A stretch of 64,000 nucleotides of DNA from Natrarchaeobaculum aegyptiacum. Lineage in GTDB: Archaea; Halobacteriota; Halobacteria; Halobacteriales; Natrialbaceae. The stretch covers positions 2,542,001 to 2,606,000 of the forward strand of contig NZ_CP019893.1 in NCBI RefSeq assembly GCF_002156705.1, written 5' to 3'. The notes beneath the pieces are model-generated. The model was not told the DNA's origin. It did no database searches and saw nothing but the letters and a program-made list of their open reading frames with translations. Numbering within the stretch: position 1 is the stretch's first letter; each line of letters starts with the position of its first letter. This document shows positions 9,639 to 17,989 of this stretch, one piece after another. Made by a program: the position numbers and the translations under genes.

Positions 9639-10178
9639 TCACAGCACGCGGTCTGAATCGGGGTTCTCGAGCTCCCAGAGCAGTTCCGGTAAGAAGGCCT
9701 CGAGATTGTCGATCACTCGCCGGTCGCTGACGTCGAGTCCGTCGCAGTGGTCGTGGGCCGACTCCCGGATGTCGACGTGGAGGTCACCCTCGTCGAGCCA
9801 GACGCCAAGTGGAAAGACCGAACACCGCGTTGGCTTCCAGTCTTCCTCGAGATGGAGGGTACAGAGGCCGTCGTCGCGAAGGAACGCACAGGCGTGGCCG
9901 TCCTCGCCGACGTGGTCGTCCCGGGATTTCTCCTCGCGCGTGACGAACTTCTCTCCGCGGAAGTCGGTCGTCGTCTCCGCGAGGGTCGCCCGCTGGGCCA
10001 GCTCGAGGAGGTCCCGGTCGTAGAGCAAGACACCGTGGTGACAGCACCAGGTGCACTCCTCGACGCACTCGAAGGTGAGGTCGGGGTCGAATTCGACGAC
10101 GACCTCGCGGCCGGGGTAAACCTCGACGCGGCGGGCGGAATCAGCGCTCACATCTCGTCGGTGGCAGTCGGCGGTCAA
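9639..10178 (-). CDS. YkgJ-family cysteine-cluster protein
   Basis: A 179-residue protein of the YkgJ (UPF0153) type, whose conserved cysteines are thought to bind zinc or an iron-sulfur cluster; the biological role is not established. The clusters visible are ECVEECTWCCHHG near residue 40, CAFLRDDGLCTLH near 96-108 and PTRCSVFPLG near 117, in the usual family order. It starts 35 nt after the FAH-family gene and reads in the same direction, so the two are probably co-transcribed. A later start (VSADSARR, about residue 10) is possible. Confidence 0.8.
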   Translation of the reverse strand: MTADCHRRDVSADSARRVEVYPGREVVVEFDPDLTFECVEECTWCCHHGVLLYDRDLLELAQRATLAETTTDFRGEKFVTREEKSRDDHVGEDGHACAFLRDDGLCTLHLEEDWKPTRCSVFPLGVWLDEGDLHVDIRESAHDHCDGLDVSDRRVIDNLEAFLPELLWELENPDSDRVL

Positions 10179-10212
10179 AGGCGTTTCTCCACCGACTGCT
10201 CACGGGACTGCC

Positions 10213-10935
10213 TCACTCCCGACCCTCGACTACCGTATTTCGCAGGGTGCCGATCCCCTCGTAGGTAATCTCGACGGTGTCGCCTGGCTCGAGCAGGCCC
10301 GGATTGGCCGGACTCCCGAAGGCGACGACGTCGCCCGGCTCGACGGTAAAGCGCCTCGAGAGGTAGGAGACGATCTCGTAGGGATCGAACAGCATCAGCT
10401 CCGTGTTGGCCTCCTGCCGGCGCTCGCCCGCGACGTCGGTGTGCATGTCGATCGCGCGCGGATCGAGATCCGTCTCGAGCCAGGGGCCGAGCGGCCCCGA
10501 GCGGTCGAAGGCCTTCCGCGCCGTGCGGCCCTGCTGGTCGAGCGCGTCGACGTCGTTCATGATCGTGTACCCGCGGACGACGTCGGGGACGTCCTCGGGG
10601 TCGACGTTACGACAGCGGTCGTCGATCACGGCCGCAAGTTCGCCTGCGTAAGTCAACTCCTCGGTGAACGAAGGGTAGGGAATCGGTTGCTCGTGGCCGA
10701 CCACCGACGCCGGCGGCTTGATGAAAAAGTCCGGTTCCTCGGGTCGGTCGTACTCCATCTGCTCGAGCGTTTCGGCGAAGTTGCGCCCGACGCAGTAGAG
10801 TGCGGTTGGTTCCGCCGGTGGCAGGAGACGGCCGTCGACGCCGACCTCGTAGGCTCCGTCGTCGGCGTAGATGATACCCTCCTCGTACCTGCCGGCCACC
10901 GGTCCGTCCGGTGTCAGGAGTCGTGCGAGTCGCAT
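10213..10935 (-). CDS. fumarylacetoacetate hydrolase (FAH) family protein
   Basis: FAH-superfamily enzymes hydrolyse or decarboxylate beta-diketo acids and related compounds using a divalent metal. This 240-residue single-domain member shows the family series: LYCVGRNFAETLEQM, then DFFIKPPASVVGHEQPI, ELAAVID with the metal-binding acidic residues, GYTIMNDVDALDQQ and GDVVAFGSPANPGLLEPGD. The start is taken at ATG 10935 (MRLARLLTPDGP). An upstream in-frame ATG four codons earlier is less likely. The substrate cannot be read from the sequence. It leads a probable two-gene unit with the YkgJ protein. Confidence 0.88.
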   Translation of the reverse strand: MRLARLLTPDGPVAGRYEEGIIYADDGAYEVGVDGRLLPPAEPTALYCVGRNFAETLEQMEYDRPEEPDFFIKPPASVVGHEQPIPYPSFTEELTYAGELAAVIDDRCRNVDPEDVPDVVRGYTIMNDVDALDQQGRTARKAFDRSGPLGPWLETDLDPRAIDMHTDVAGERRQEANTELMLFDPYEIVSYLSRRFTVEPGDVVAFGSPANPGLLEPGDTVEITYEGIGTLRNTVVEGRE

Positions 10936-11204
10936 ATCCGGATTCACTGCTCGAGCGGGTTACCAGTGCCGATCGACGGCGGTTTTACGGCCCGAATCTG
11001 CGTCGGCGTTTCCGGGAGTTGTTGCCGGAAGTCGCCACGACGCAGGAGCCCGTCGGACGCCGGGTACGATTCTCGAAAGTGCCGGCTGACGTTTCCTCCG
11101 GCCCCTGTCTTCGGGGCGATTCGATGGCTGTCGCCGTCACAGCTAGCACCCATACATACCCATGCTGACACCTATTAGTGGCTCCTCGGGATAGAAAGAG
11201 GTGT

Positions 11205-12092
11205 ATGACCGACTACGACACCGACGTACTCGTTTCGGCCGACTGGGTCGAAGACCGACTCGACGACTTCCAGTCCGACGATCCGGCGTATCGTCTCGTG
11301 GAGATCGAGAGTCCGAGCCCACCGGACAACGACTTTCCGTCGCTGTACGACGAGGGCCACATTCCGGGTGCGATCGGCCTCAACTGGGACGACGATCTCT
11401 CGGACGACGATCAGCGTGACATCCTGAAGAAAGAGGACTTCGAGGACCTCGTGGGCGAAATCGGCATCGGCGAGGACTCGACGGTCGTCTTCTACGGCGA
11501 CGGCCACGTCCCCAACTGGTTCGCCGTTTTCGCCTACTGGCAGTTCAACTACTACGGTCACGAGGACACCCGGATCCTCGACGGTGGAAAGGACTACTGG
11601 GTCGAGAACGACTATCCGCTGACCGAAGAGCAGCCAGACTACCCGTCCCAGGAGTACGAGGCCCGCGGGCCGTTCGAGAGCATCCGCGCGTATCAGGGTG
11701 AGGTCGACAAGGCCCGCGAGGCTGGCCTCCCGATGGTCGACGTGCGCTCGCCAGAGGAGTTCTCCGGCGAACTCATCGCACCACCCGAACTCGACGAGAC
11801 TGCCCAGCGTGGCGGCCACATCCCCGGCGCGTCGAACGTTCCCGTGCCGACGAACCTGCAAGACGACGGGCGCTTCCTGCCGCCGGAGGAACTGCGGGAT
11901 CTCTACGAAGAGGCCGGCATCGACGGCGACGAGTCGGTCGTCACCTACTGCCGCGTCGGCGAGCGGTCGGCGATCGCCTGGTTCGCCCTCCACGAACTGC
12001 TGGGCTACGAAGACGTCCAGAACTACGATGGTTCGTGGACCGAGTGGGGGAATCTTATTCGAGCGCCGATTGCGAAAGGGGAGGACGACTGA
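11205..12092 (+). CDS. sulfurtransferase with two rhodanese domains
   Basis: Thiosulfate/3-mercaptopyruvate sulfurtransferases move sulfane sulfur to thiophilic acceptors via a cysteine persulfide. The 295-residue product has an N-terminal inactive rhodanese domain, where the active-site loop reads YGDGHVPNW without Cys. The C-terminal active domain carries the six-residue loop CRVGER starting at Cys249. That loop length is typical of thiosulfate sulfurtransferases. The start is ATG 11205 (MTDYDTDVLVSADW), just after a short leader. The gene is followed by a GC-rich tandem repeat. Confidence 0.9.
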   Translation: MTDYDTDVLVSADWVEDRLDDFQSDDPAYRLVEIESPSPPDNDFPSLYDEGHIPGAIGLNWDDDLSDDDQRDILKKEDFEDLVGEIGIGEDSTVVFYGDGHVPNWFAVFAYWQFNYYGHEDTRILDGGKDYWVENDYPLTEEQPDYPSQEYEARGPFESIRAYQGEVDKAREAGLPMVDVRSPEEFSGELIAPPELDETAQRGGHIPGASNVPVPTNLQDDGRFLPPEELRDLYEEAGIDGDESVVTYCRVGERSAIAWFALHELLGYEDVQNYDGSWTEWGNLIRAPIAKGEDD

Positions 12093-12410
12093 GCGAAGCG
12101 AGGGAGTGCTCCAAAATGCGAACGGGGAGCGAAGCGACCCGTGAGCAAGGCGAGGAGTGAACGTAGTGAACTCCTCGAGGCGGAGCGGTGACCGGGAGGG
12201 AACCGCGAAGCGGGCGAGGAGTGAGCGAAGGGAAGTTCTCGAGGCGGAGCGGTGACCGGGAGGGAACCGCGAAGCGGGCGAGGAGTGAGCGACGTAATTT
12301 TTCTGGAGCCGTTCCCTTCGAGTCGTGACCCTCGCATCTCCACTCGAGGAGAAGTGGCGGCGGCAATCGCAAGGTGAGGTGGTTTCCACTGTGCTGGCTC
12401 AACGAGGAGT
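12093..12410. repeat. intergenic region with 55-bp direct repeat, 64-bp period
   Basis: Two copies of a 55-bp unit lie at 12174-12228 and 12238-12292. They begin CTCGAGGCGGAGCGGTGACC and end GAGGAGTGAGCGA, giving a 64-bp period; the copies look identical. Further degenerate GAGCGAAGCGA-type blocks precede them from about 12090. The element begins right at the sulfurtransferase stop codon. No gene is evident. Such GAGCGAAGCGAG-rich tracts occur in haloarchaeal intergenic DNA, but their function is unclear. Confidence 0.75.
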
Positions 12411-12614
12411 ATGTCGACGACGACCGGCGACCGACGGAACCTGGTATCGAACGCGAGCACGATGACGACGATCGCCGACGCGGTCGTGGAGTTCGCGAAG
12501 GGGCGCCGAAAGGCCGGTGCGCTGTTGCTCGGGGCGGCGGCGATCTCGAGGCGGGTGCCCGGGTTCGGGACGGCGGTCTCGATCGGACTCCGGGTGTACC
12601 GGCGGCTCGGTTGA
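12411..12614 (+). CDS. small hypothetical protein, 67 residues
   Basis: A 67-residue product whose C-terminal 50 residues form an amphipathic to hydrophobic stretch (TIADAVVEFAKGRRKAGALLLGAAAISRRVPG followed by SIGLRVYRRLG in outline). An ATG at 12462 (MTTIADAV) is a plausible alternative start giving 50 residues. It is basic and alanine-rich, unlike most proteins here, and may associate with membranes. It ends 3 nt from the stop of the convergent amidohydrolase. I do not recognise a characterised family. Confidence 0.45.
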   Translation: MSTTTGDRRNLVSNASTMTTIADAVVEFAKGRRKAGALLLGAAAISRRVPGFGTAVSIGLRVYRRLG

Positions 12615-12617
12615 CGC

Positions 12618-13718
12618 TCACACGAGGAGCGACTGGAAATTCTGGTACCGGATGTCGGCCCACGCCTCGAGTGAGAGGTCGAATCGGTCGAAGAGGTCGA
12701 AGTGGTCGACCTCCTGGCCGGGATAGAGGTAGTCGGTTCCGAAGACGAGCTGGTCGTGGTGGTCCTCGAGGAACGACTGGCCGAAGTCTTCGTCGCGGGT
12801 GAGTGCAGTCCAGCCTGCGGCAGCGGAGAGATCACCGTAGAGGTTGTCGTAGCTAGCGAGGAGTTCCGGAACGCGGCCGCCTGGTTCGACCGGGCCTTCG
12901 TGGGCGCTCCCGCGTTCCATCGTGTCGACGTCACCGGAGACGTGGATCCACCAGCCGTGGGCGTGCGCGAGGAAGTCGACGTCGGGGAACGACTCGAGGA
13001 CCGACTCGAGTCCGGGGAGGCCGAGGTCGTCGGTCATCGCCCGGCCGTCGGTGTGGAGGGTGACGGGAAGGTCGTAGGACGAACACAGTTCGTAGGCCTG
13101 GCGAGCCATCTCGTCGTCGATACCGATGCCGGCTTTGAGTTCGCCGAAGCCGCGAGCGCCGCCCTCGAGGTACTGTTCGAGGACGTCTTCGATGACGTCG
13201 CGGTCGTGGACCAGCGTCCGCGGGTCGATGGTGACGAACGGCACGAGGCGATCGGCATACGGCTGGATTTCCTCGAGGAGCCACCAGCTCGTCGCCTGAA
13301 CGGGATAGGCCTCTGGTGACTCGAGTGCGAGAACGGCCGCGGTGTCGACGCCGTTGCTGTCCATCCAGTCGACGAGGGCGTCTGCCGAGAGCGCGTCGTG
13401 CCCGCGGGCTGCCATCGGCGTAATGTGGGTGTGGGCGTCGAACAGCGGGAGTTCGTCGACGCTGTCGGCCTCCTCGTGGTGGGGGTCTGCTCGGGACGAT
13501 GCCGGCGAGTCGTCGGAGTCCGTGTCGACGCATCCTGCGGTCGCCGAGAGGACGGTCGATCCGGCCGCGACGGTGAGGAAGCGTCGCCGCGGGGACGAGA
13601 GAGCGGACGAGGGCGCGGGCGAGGGCAGGGTGTGGCTCCGATCACGGTCAGAACTCGAGAGGGTCGACTGGCGCTGGTCGTGGTCGTCGCGCGACGGGCT
13701 GGCGGACCGGTCGGACAT
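12618..13718 (-). CDS. Tat-exported lipoprotein, amidohydrolase family
   Basis: A 366-residue amidohydrolase-2-type TIM-barrel protein. After an unusually long Ser/Asp-rich leader, a twin-arginine signal (SPRRRFLTVAAG, about 42-53) leads to a lipobox-like SATAGC with Cys63. This predicts Tat export and lipid anchoring outside the cell. The mature part opens with the metal-binding motif DAHTHI (D94, H96, H98). Later metal or catalytic candidates include ELKAG, TLHTDG, AHAHG and FGTDYLYPG, in the order usual for this superfamily. The substrate is unknown. The actual start could be one of several downstream codons closer to the twin arginines. Confidence 0.78.
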   Translation of the reverse strand: MSDRSASPSRDDHDQRQSTLSSSDRDRSHTLPSPAPSSALSSPRRRFLTVAAGSTVLSATAGCVDTDSDDSPASSRADPHHEEADSVDELPLFDAHTHITPMAARGHDALSADALVDWMDSNGVDTAAVLALESPEAYPVQATSWWLLEEIQPYADRLVPFVTIDPRTLVHDRDVIEDVLEQYLEGGARGFGELKAGIGIDDEMARQAYELCSSYDLPVTLHTDGRAMTDDLGLPGLESVLESFPDVDFLAHAHGWWIHVSGDVDTMERGSAHEGPVEPGGRVPELLASYDNLYGDLSAAAGWTALTRDEDFGQSFLEDHHDQLVFGTDYLYPGQEVDHFDLFDRFDLSLEAWADIRYQNFQSLLV

Positions 13719-13828
13719 ACGCCGCTGTGTGCCGACGGCTTACAAAGAACTGATTCCGTACGGTGAGCGTACACGCCGAGAAACGAGTCGATATCCATCC
13801 GTCCGCCGACGGTTTCTTCGGTAACGTG

Positions 13829-14137
13829 TCAGTTATCGTCTTCGCGCCACTTGTACTCACACTCGGTGCAGATGAAAAACCGCGTCTCGGACTCGTCTGC
13901 AGACCGGATCTGTTGCATGTACCAGTAGGCGCGGTCGTTGCCACACTCCGGACAGAAAGCGTCGGTCTCTGGCAACGAGGTTTCCTCCGAGGACTCGATA
14001 ATCTCGGTTGCCTCCTGGCTGTCGGTGACGGTGTACTGGGCGGCGTCACCTTTCGGCTTCGTAAAGCCACAGCTGCCACACTCCCAGACGCCGTCGACGG
14101 CTTTCATCATCGAACCGCAATCGTCGCAAAACTCCAT
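13829..14137 (-). CDS. tfs: transcription factor S (TFIIS/RPB9-like)
   Basis: TFS stimulates transcript cleavage by stalled archaeal RNA polymerase. The 102-residue product has an N-terminal zinc ribbon (CDDCG and CGSCG) and a C-terminal zinc ribbon (CPECG and CTECE). The start is ATG 14137 (MEFCDDCGSMMK). A TATA-like TTAA-containing element at 14166-14171 lies about 30 nt upstream, consistent with a leaderless or very short-leader mRNA, so longer in-frame extensions are rejected. The C-terminal ribbon normally carries an acidic DE tip; here the nearest is SADESETRFF, giving a plausible DE pair. Confidence 0.9.
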   Translation of the reverse strand: MEFCDDCGSMMKAVDGVWECGSCGFTKPKGDAAQYTVTDSQEATEIIESSEETSLPETDAFCPECGNDRAYWYMQQIRSADESETRFFICTECEYKWREDDN

Positions 14138-14298
14138 CAGTGTCGGGGATACGTCGGCCGAACGACTTAAGCGACGCGTTTGGATCGTCCACACTCGAGG
14201 GATAGGTCAGGCCATCCACCGACGGTCGGTGACACGTACGGTCCATCGTCGCCAGCCTCCGTTATGCTTCGAAACGTAATACTAATCGGATAGCCAAC

Positions 14299-15615
14299 GT
14301 GACGGGTGGTATGCAGCGGTTCGCCCGCCTGGTCGTCGCCCAGTTCGCCGTCGACCGGCGGGTCCTCGCGCTGGCGTTCGCGCGGATGGCCGACGGTATC
14401 GGGAACTCGTTTCTGATCATCGTGATCCCGCTGTACGTCACCAGCGACGTGATCGGCGGGGCGACCTTCGGCCTCGAGGAGGCGATGATCATCGGCATCA
14501 TCCTCTCGCTGTATGGCTTTCTCAACAGCAGTCTCCAGCCGGTTACGGGGCGTTTCTCCGACCGTGTCGGGCGACGAAAGGCGTTCATTCTCGTGGGCCT
14601 CGGCGGGCTCACCCTGACGAATCTGGCGTACCTCTTGGCGGAGTCGTACCTCTCGTTGCTCGTTATCCGCGGGTTGCAGGGGCTGAGCGTCGCGTTCATC
14701 GTTCCCGCGTCGATCGCGCTGGTGAACGAACTCGCCACGCGGGGCGATCGCGGTGGGAACATGGGCGTCTACAACACGTTTCGCCTGATCGGCTTCGGTG
14801 CCGGGCCGGTCGCGGCGGGGGCCGTCGTCAACCTCGGGCCGTACACGCTCCCCCTCGGCTCGTCGGGGGTGACGATCACCGGGTTCGACGCAGCGTTCTA
14901 CGTGGCCGCGATCACCGCCGCCCTCAGCACCCTCCTGGTGACGGTCCTGATCACCGACCCCGAAGGGACCCAGGCGAACGCGGCCGCAGACCTCGCGATC
15001 GACGTCCGCGACCCGAGCGGGCGGAACCTCCTCGACCCGATCTTCACCCTCGGGGTCGCGACGCTATTTATGGCCACGGCGATCGCGCTGCTCGCGACGA
15101 TCCAGCCGCAGGTCAACGCCCGACTCGAGCAGGGCTCGACCTGGTTTGGCATCCAGTTCGCCGCGTTCATCCTCGCACAGGTGCTCCTTCAGACGCCCGT
15201 CGGTCGGGCCTGCGACCGGTACGGTCGGCGCCCGTTCATCGTCATCGGAATGGTGTTGCTGATTCCCACGACGCTCGTTCAGGGACTCGTGACGACTCCG
15301 GAGACGATGTTCCTCGCTCGACTCGCTCAGGGGATCGCCGGCGCGCTGGTGTTCGCCCCCGCGCTGGCGCTGGCCGGCGACCTCGCGGGCGAGGGAGAGT
15401 CGGGTTCGAAGCTCTCGGTGCTCACGATGGCTTTCGGGTTCGGTATTGCCGTCGGCCCGCTCGCCTCCGGCGCGCTGGTCGGCTACGGCTTCGTCGTCCC
15501 GTTCGTCTTCGGGACGATCCTCGCCATCGTCGGGACCGTTCTCGTCTTCACACAGGTCGAAGAGACACTCGAGACACGGGCGTCGTTCCCGATTCCGCTC
15601 GTCGGCGGGGACTGA
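14299..15615 (+). CDS. MFS transporter
   Basis: A 438-residue, 12-helix major facilitator. The first half shows the loop 2-3 signature GRFSDRVGRRKAFI, and the second half has the matching GRACDRYGRRPFIV, a strong sign of the two-fold MFS repeat. Both halves have the usual blocks of hydrophobic helices. The substrate is not predictable; overall it resembles drug/metabolite efflux types. The start is GTG 14299, or ATG 14311 four codons later. Confidence 0.85.
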   Translation: MTGGMQRFARLVVAQFAVDRRVLALAFARMADGIGNSFLIIVIPLYVTSDVIGGATFGLEEAMIIGIILSLYGFLNSSLQPVTGRFSDRVGRRKAFILVGLGGLTLTNLAYLLAESYLSLLVIRGLQGLSVAFIVPASIALVNELATRGDRGGNMGVYNTFRLIGFGAGPVAAGAVVNLGPYTLPLGSSGVTITGFDAAFYVAAITAALSTLLVTVLITDPEGTQANAAADLAIDVRDPSGRNLLDPIFTLGVATLFMATAIALLATIQPQVNARLEQGSTWFGIQFAAFILAQVLLQTPVGRACDRYGRRPFIVIGMVLLIPTTLVQGLVTTPETMFLARLAQGIAGALVFAPALALAGDLAGEGESGSKLSVLTMAFGFGIAVGPLASGALVGYGFVVPFVFGTILAIVGTVLVFTQVEETLETRASFPIPLVGGD

Positions 15616-15717
15616 CTGTGCTCTCGTTCAGTCGCTCGCTCGCGACCTGACGGCGACCTGTCGGCCCATCACGGCCCACATAAACAGTTTTCATAGCGGA
15701 GTGTCCACACACTGAGT

Positions 15718-17124
15718 ATGAGTACGCAGGAGCAGTCGGCCGCCGGCGGGACGCCCGAGACGTACGACCCGGACGTGGTCGTCGTCGGGGCCGGAACCGC
15801 AGGCTGTTACGCCGCGGCGACCCTCGCCCACGAGGGCTACGACGTCGCCCTCGTCGAGCGCAAGTCCGAAGAACTGGCTGGCCACATCGCCTGTGGCGAC
15901 GCGCTCAAGGGCGCGAGTGCGTTCCCCGATTCGATCCCGAAATCACAGATCGAACCGGCGTTTACGAACACCGACGTCGACCACGGGCGTTTCGAAATCC
16001 CGCAGGAAGACACGGTCCTCGAGATTCCCGTCCCCGGCGAACTCGCCGTCATCGACCGCTGGGAGTACGGTCGGCTGATCATCGAGGGCGCGGAGAACGC
16101 GGGCGTCGACATTCACTACAACACCGTCGTTCAGGACGTCGTTCAGGACGCCGACGGCCGCGTTACGGGCGTCGAGGCGATGAGTCAGGGGACCCCACGC
16201 ACCTACGATGCGGAAGCCGTCGTCGACGCCGCCGGTTCACTGTCGGTGCTGCAGGACAACGTCGACTTCGGCGACTCGACGTTCGACACGAACGTCAACT
16301 ACACGCACTTCTGTTCGGCCTACCGTGAGATCGTCCACGTCGACGAGCCAGTCGAGTGGTCCGACGCGCTCGTGTTCAAGCCGACCGAGCGCGCGGCGGG
16401 CTATCTCTGGTACTTCCCGCGAACCGAGACCGAGATCAACGCCGGACTGGGCTTCCAGATGACCGAAGAGCCGATGGAACTGGTCGAGGACCTGAAACGC
16501 GACCTCGAGAATCGCTCGGAGTTTCAGGGTGCGGAAGTCGAGAACAAACTCGGCGCTGCGCTCCCGACCCGTCGACCCTACGACTCGGCGGTCCACCCCG
16601 GTTACGTCGCCGTCGGCGACGCTGCGGGCCACGTCAACCCGACCACGGGTGGCGGGATCGCTGGCGCGGCCTACGCCGGCAAGTACGCCGCCGAGGCGAT
16701 CGTCGACGGTCTCGAGAACGGTGGCGTAACCGAGGACGTCCTCTGGGAGTACAACGAGCGCGTGATGGACCACTTCGGGGCCCGGTACGCCGCCCTCGAC
16801 GTCTACAACATCCTCTCGACGGCCGTCGACGTCGACGACCTGATGGGGCTGCTCGCGGCCATGCCCGGCGAGAAACTCGCCGAGGCGCTCTACTCGGGCA
16901 GTACGGACATCGGCTTCAAACTCAAACTCGAGGCGCTGCTCAAGAGCCGCGGTCACTGGGGAACGGTCTGGAACCTCTACCAGACGAAACGCCGTGCCGA
17001 CGAGGTGCTCGCCCACTACGAGAACTACCCCTCGAGTCCCGACGGCCTCGCCGAGTGGCAGGCTCGCCGCGACGATCTGATGGAGTCCGTCTACGAGACC
17101 ACGGGCGCAGATCCGAAGTACTGA
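15718..17124 (+). CDS. geranylgeranyl reductase family flavoprotein
   Basis: Members of this FAD-dependent family reduce double bonds of isoprenoid chains, for example saturating archaeal lipid tails. The 468-residue product has an N-terminal FAD motif (VVVVGAGTAGCYAAATLA, about 20-37) and the second FAD contact GYVAVGDAAGHVNPTTGGGI near 300. It also has the family's characteristic cysteine region HIACGDALKG. The start at 15718 follows an AT-rich stretch ending CATAGCGGAGTG. Whether this is the main digeranylgeranylglycerophospholipid reductase or a paralogue cannot be settled from one window. Confidence 0.85.
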   Translation: MSTQEQSAAGGTPETYDPDVVVVGAGTAGCYAAATLAHEGYDVALVERKSEELAGHIACGDALKGASAFPDSIPKSQIEPAFTNTDVDHGRFEIPQEDTVLEIPVPGELAVIDRWEYGRLIIEGAENAGVDIHYNTVVQDVVQDADGRVTGVEAMSQGTPRTYDAEAVVDAAGSLSVLQDNVDFGDSTFDTNVNYTHFCSAYREIVHVDEPVEWSDALVFKPTERAAGYLWYFPRTETEINAGLGFQMTEEPMELVEDLKRDLENRSEFQGAEVENKLGAALPTRRPYDSAVHPGYVAVGDAAGHVNPTTGGGIAGAAYAGKYAAEAIVDGLENGGVTEDVLWEYNERVMDHFGARYAALDVYNILSTAVDVDDLMGLLAAMPGEKLAEALYSGSTDIGFKLKLEALLKSRGHWGTVWNLYQTKRRADEVLAHYENYPSSPDGLAEWQARRDDLMESVYETTGADPKY

Positions 17125-17279
17125 CCTGCGTCTCGACCCCCGTTTTCCCCGGTCGATCGAACAGTCGTGACCGTTCACCCGAACAGGGTGGTGCCTCCAG
17201 ATTGGCCACGTGTCGGATACGTACACCGGGGACAGGTCGACGAACAAAGTTATTTGCTTTCGTAGTCGAGTTGTACCAC

Positions 17280-17840
17280 ATGGCACGGACGACTGCCGCG
17301 GACATCATCGAAGAGGACGTCACGGCGTTCGAGGCGTCCCAGACAGTCGACGAGGCGATCGACGCGATCCGGACGTCGACCGCCAACGACGACGCTGAAC
17401 GGACGGTCTACTACGCGTACGTCGTCGACGAAGACGGCGCACTCGAGGGCGTCGTCTCGCTTCGAGAACTGTTGAATGCACCCGGTCAGACACCGCTATC
17501 GACGATCGAGACCGAGTCGGTCGTCACGGTTGGTGCCGACGACCCGGTCGACCAGCTCGCGACGACCTTCGCTCGCCACCGGTTCATGGCACTCCCGGTC
17601 GTCGACGAGGGACAGGTCCTCCGCGGCGTCGTCACCGCTGGCGACCTCATCGAGGCGTTAGACGAGGAGACCTCGAAGGAAGTGCTCGCGGCGACGATCC
17701 GAGACGTCGCCTACGACCCGGCCGAGGAGAGCACCTACGAGTGTTTCAATTGCGGGACGCTCATCCACGCGACCGACAATCCCGGCACCTGCCCGAACTG
17801 CGGCGGCGACGTGCGCCACCGCCAGACGTCGATCGAGTGA
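17280..17840 (+). CDS. CBS-domain pair with C-terminal zinc ribbon
   Basis: A 186-residue protein with two CBS motifs (about 1-60 and 65-140) that usually bind adenine nucleotides. It ends in a short rubredoxin-like zinc ribbon (YECFNCGTLIHATDNPGTCPNCGG, residues about 152-176, two CxxC pairs). The combination suggests a sensor whose CBS part reads energy charge and whose ribbon contacts nucleic acid or protein; that is inference. The start is ATG 17280 (MARTTAADIIEED), not an upstream extension that would overlap the reductase. Confidence 0.85.
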   Translation: MARTTAADIIEEDVTAFEASQTVDEAIDAIRTSTANDDAERTVYYAYVVDEDGALEGVVSLRELLNAPGQTPLSTIETESVVTVGADDPVDQLATTFARHRFMALPVVDEGQVLRGVVTAGDLIEALDEETSKEVLAATIRDVAYDPAEESTYECFNCGTLIHATDNPGTCPNCGGDVRHRQTSIE

Positions 17841-17989
17841 CTGCTCCTCGACGGCCGTCGGCCGTTTTCTGTCTCCCGTCTCCCACGTCCGCATCTCGAG
17901 ACGTGGCGTGGATCCGGTCATCGTCGTGAAGGCGCGAGCTGTTGCGTGAGGTCGGGTCCGTAACTCGAGGGAAAGCGGCGTCGGATCGG

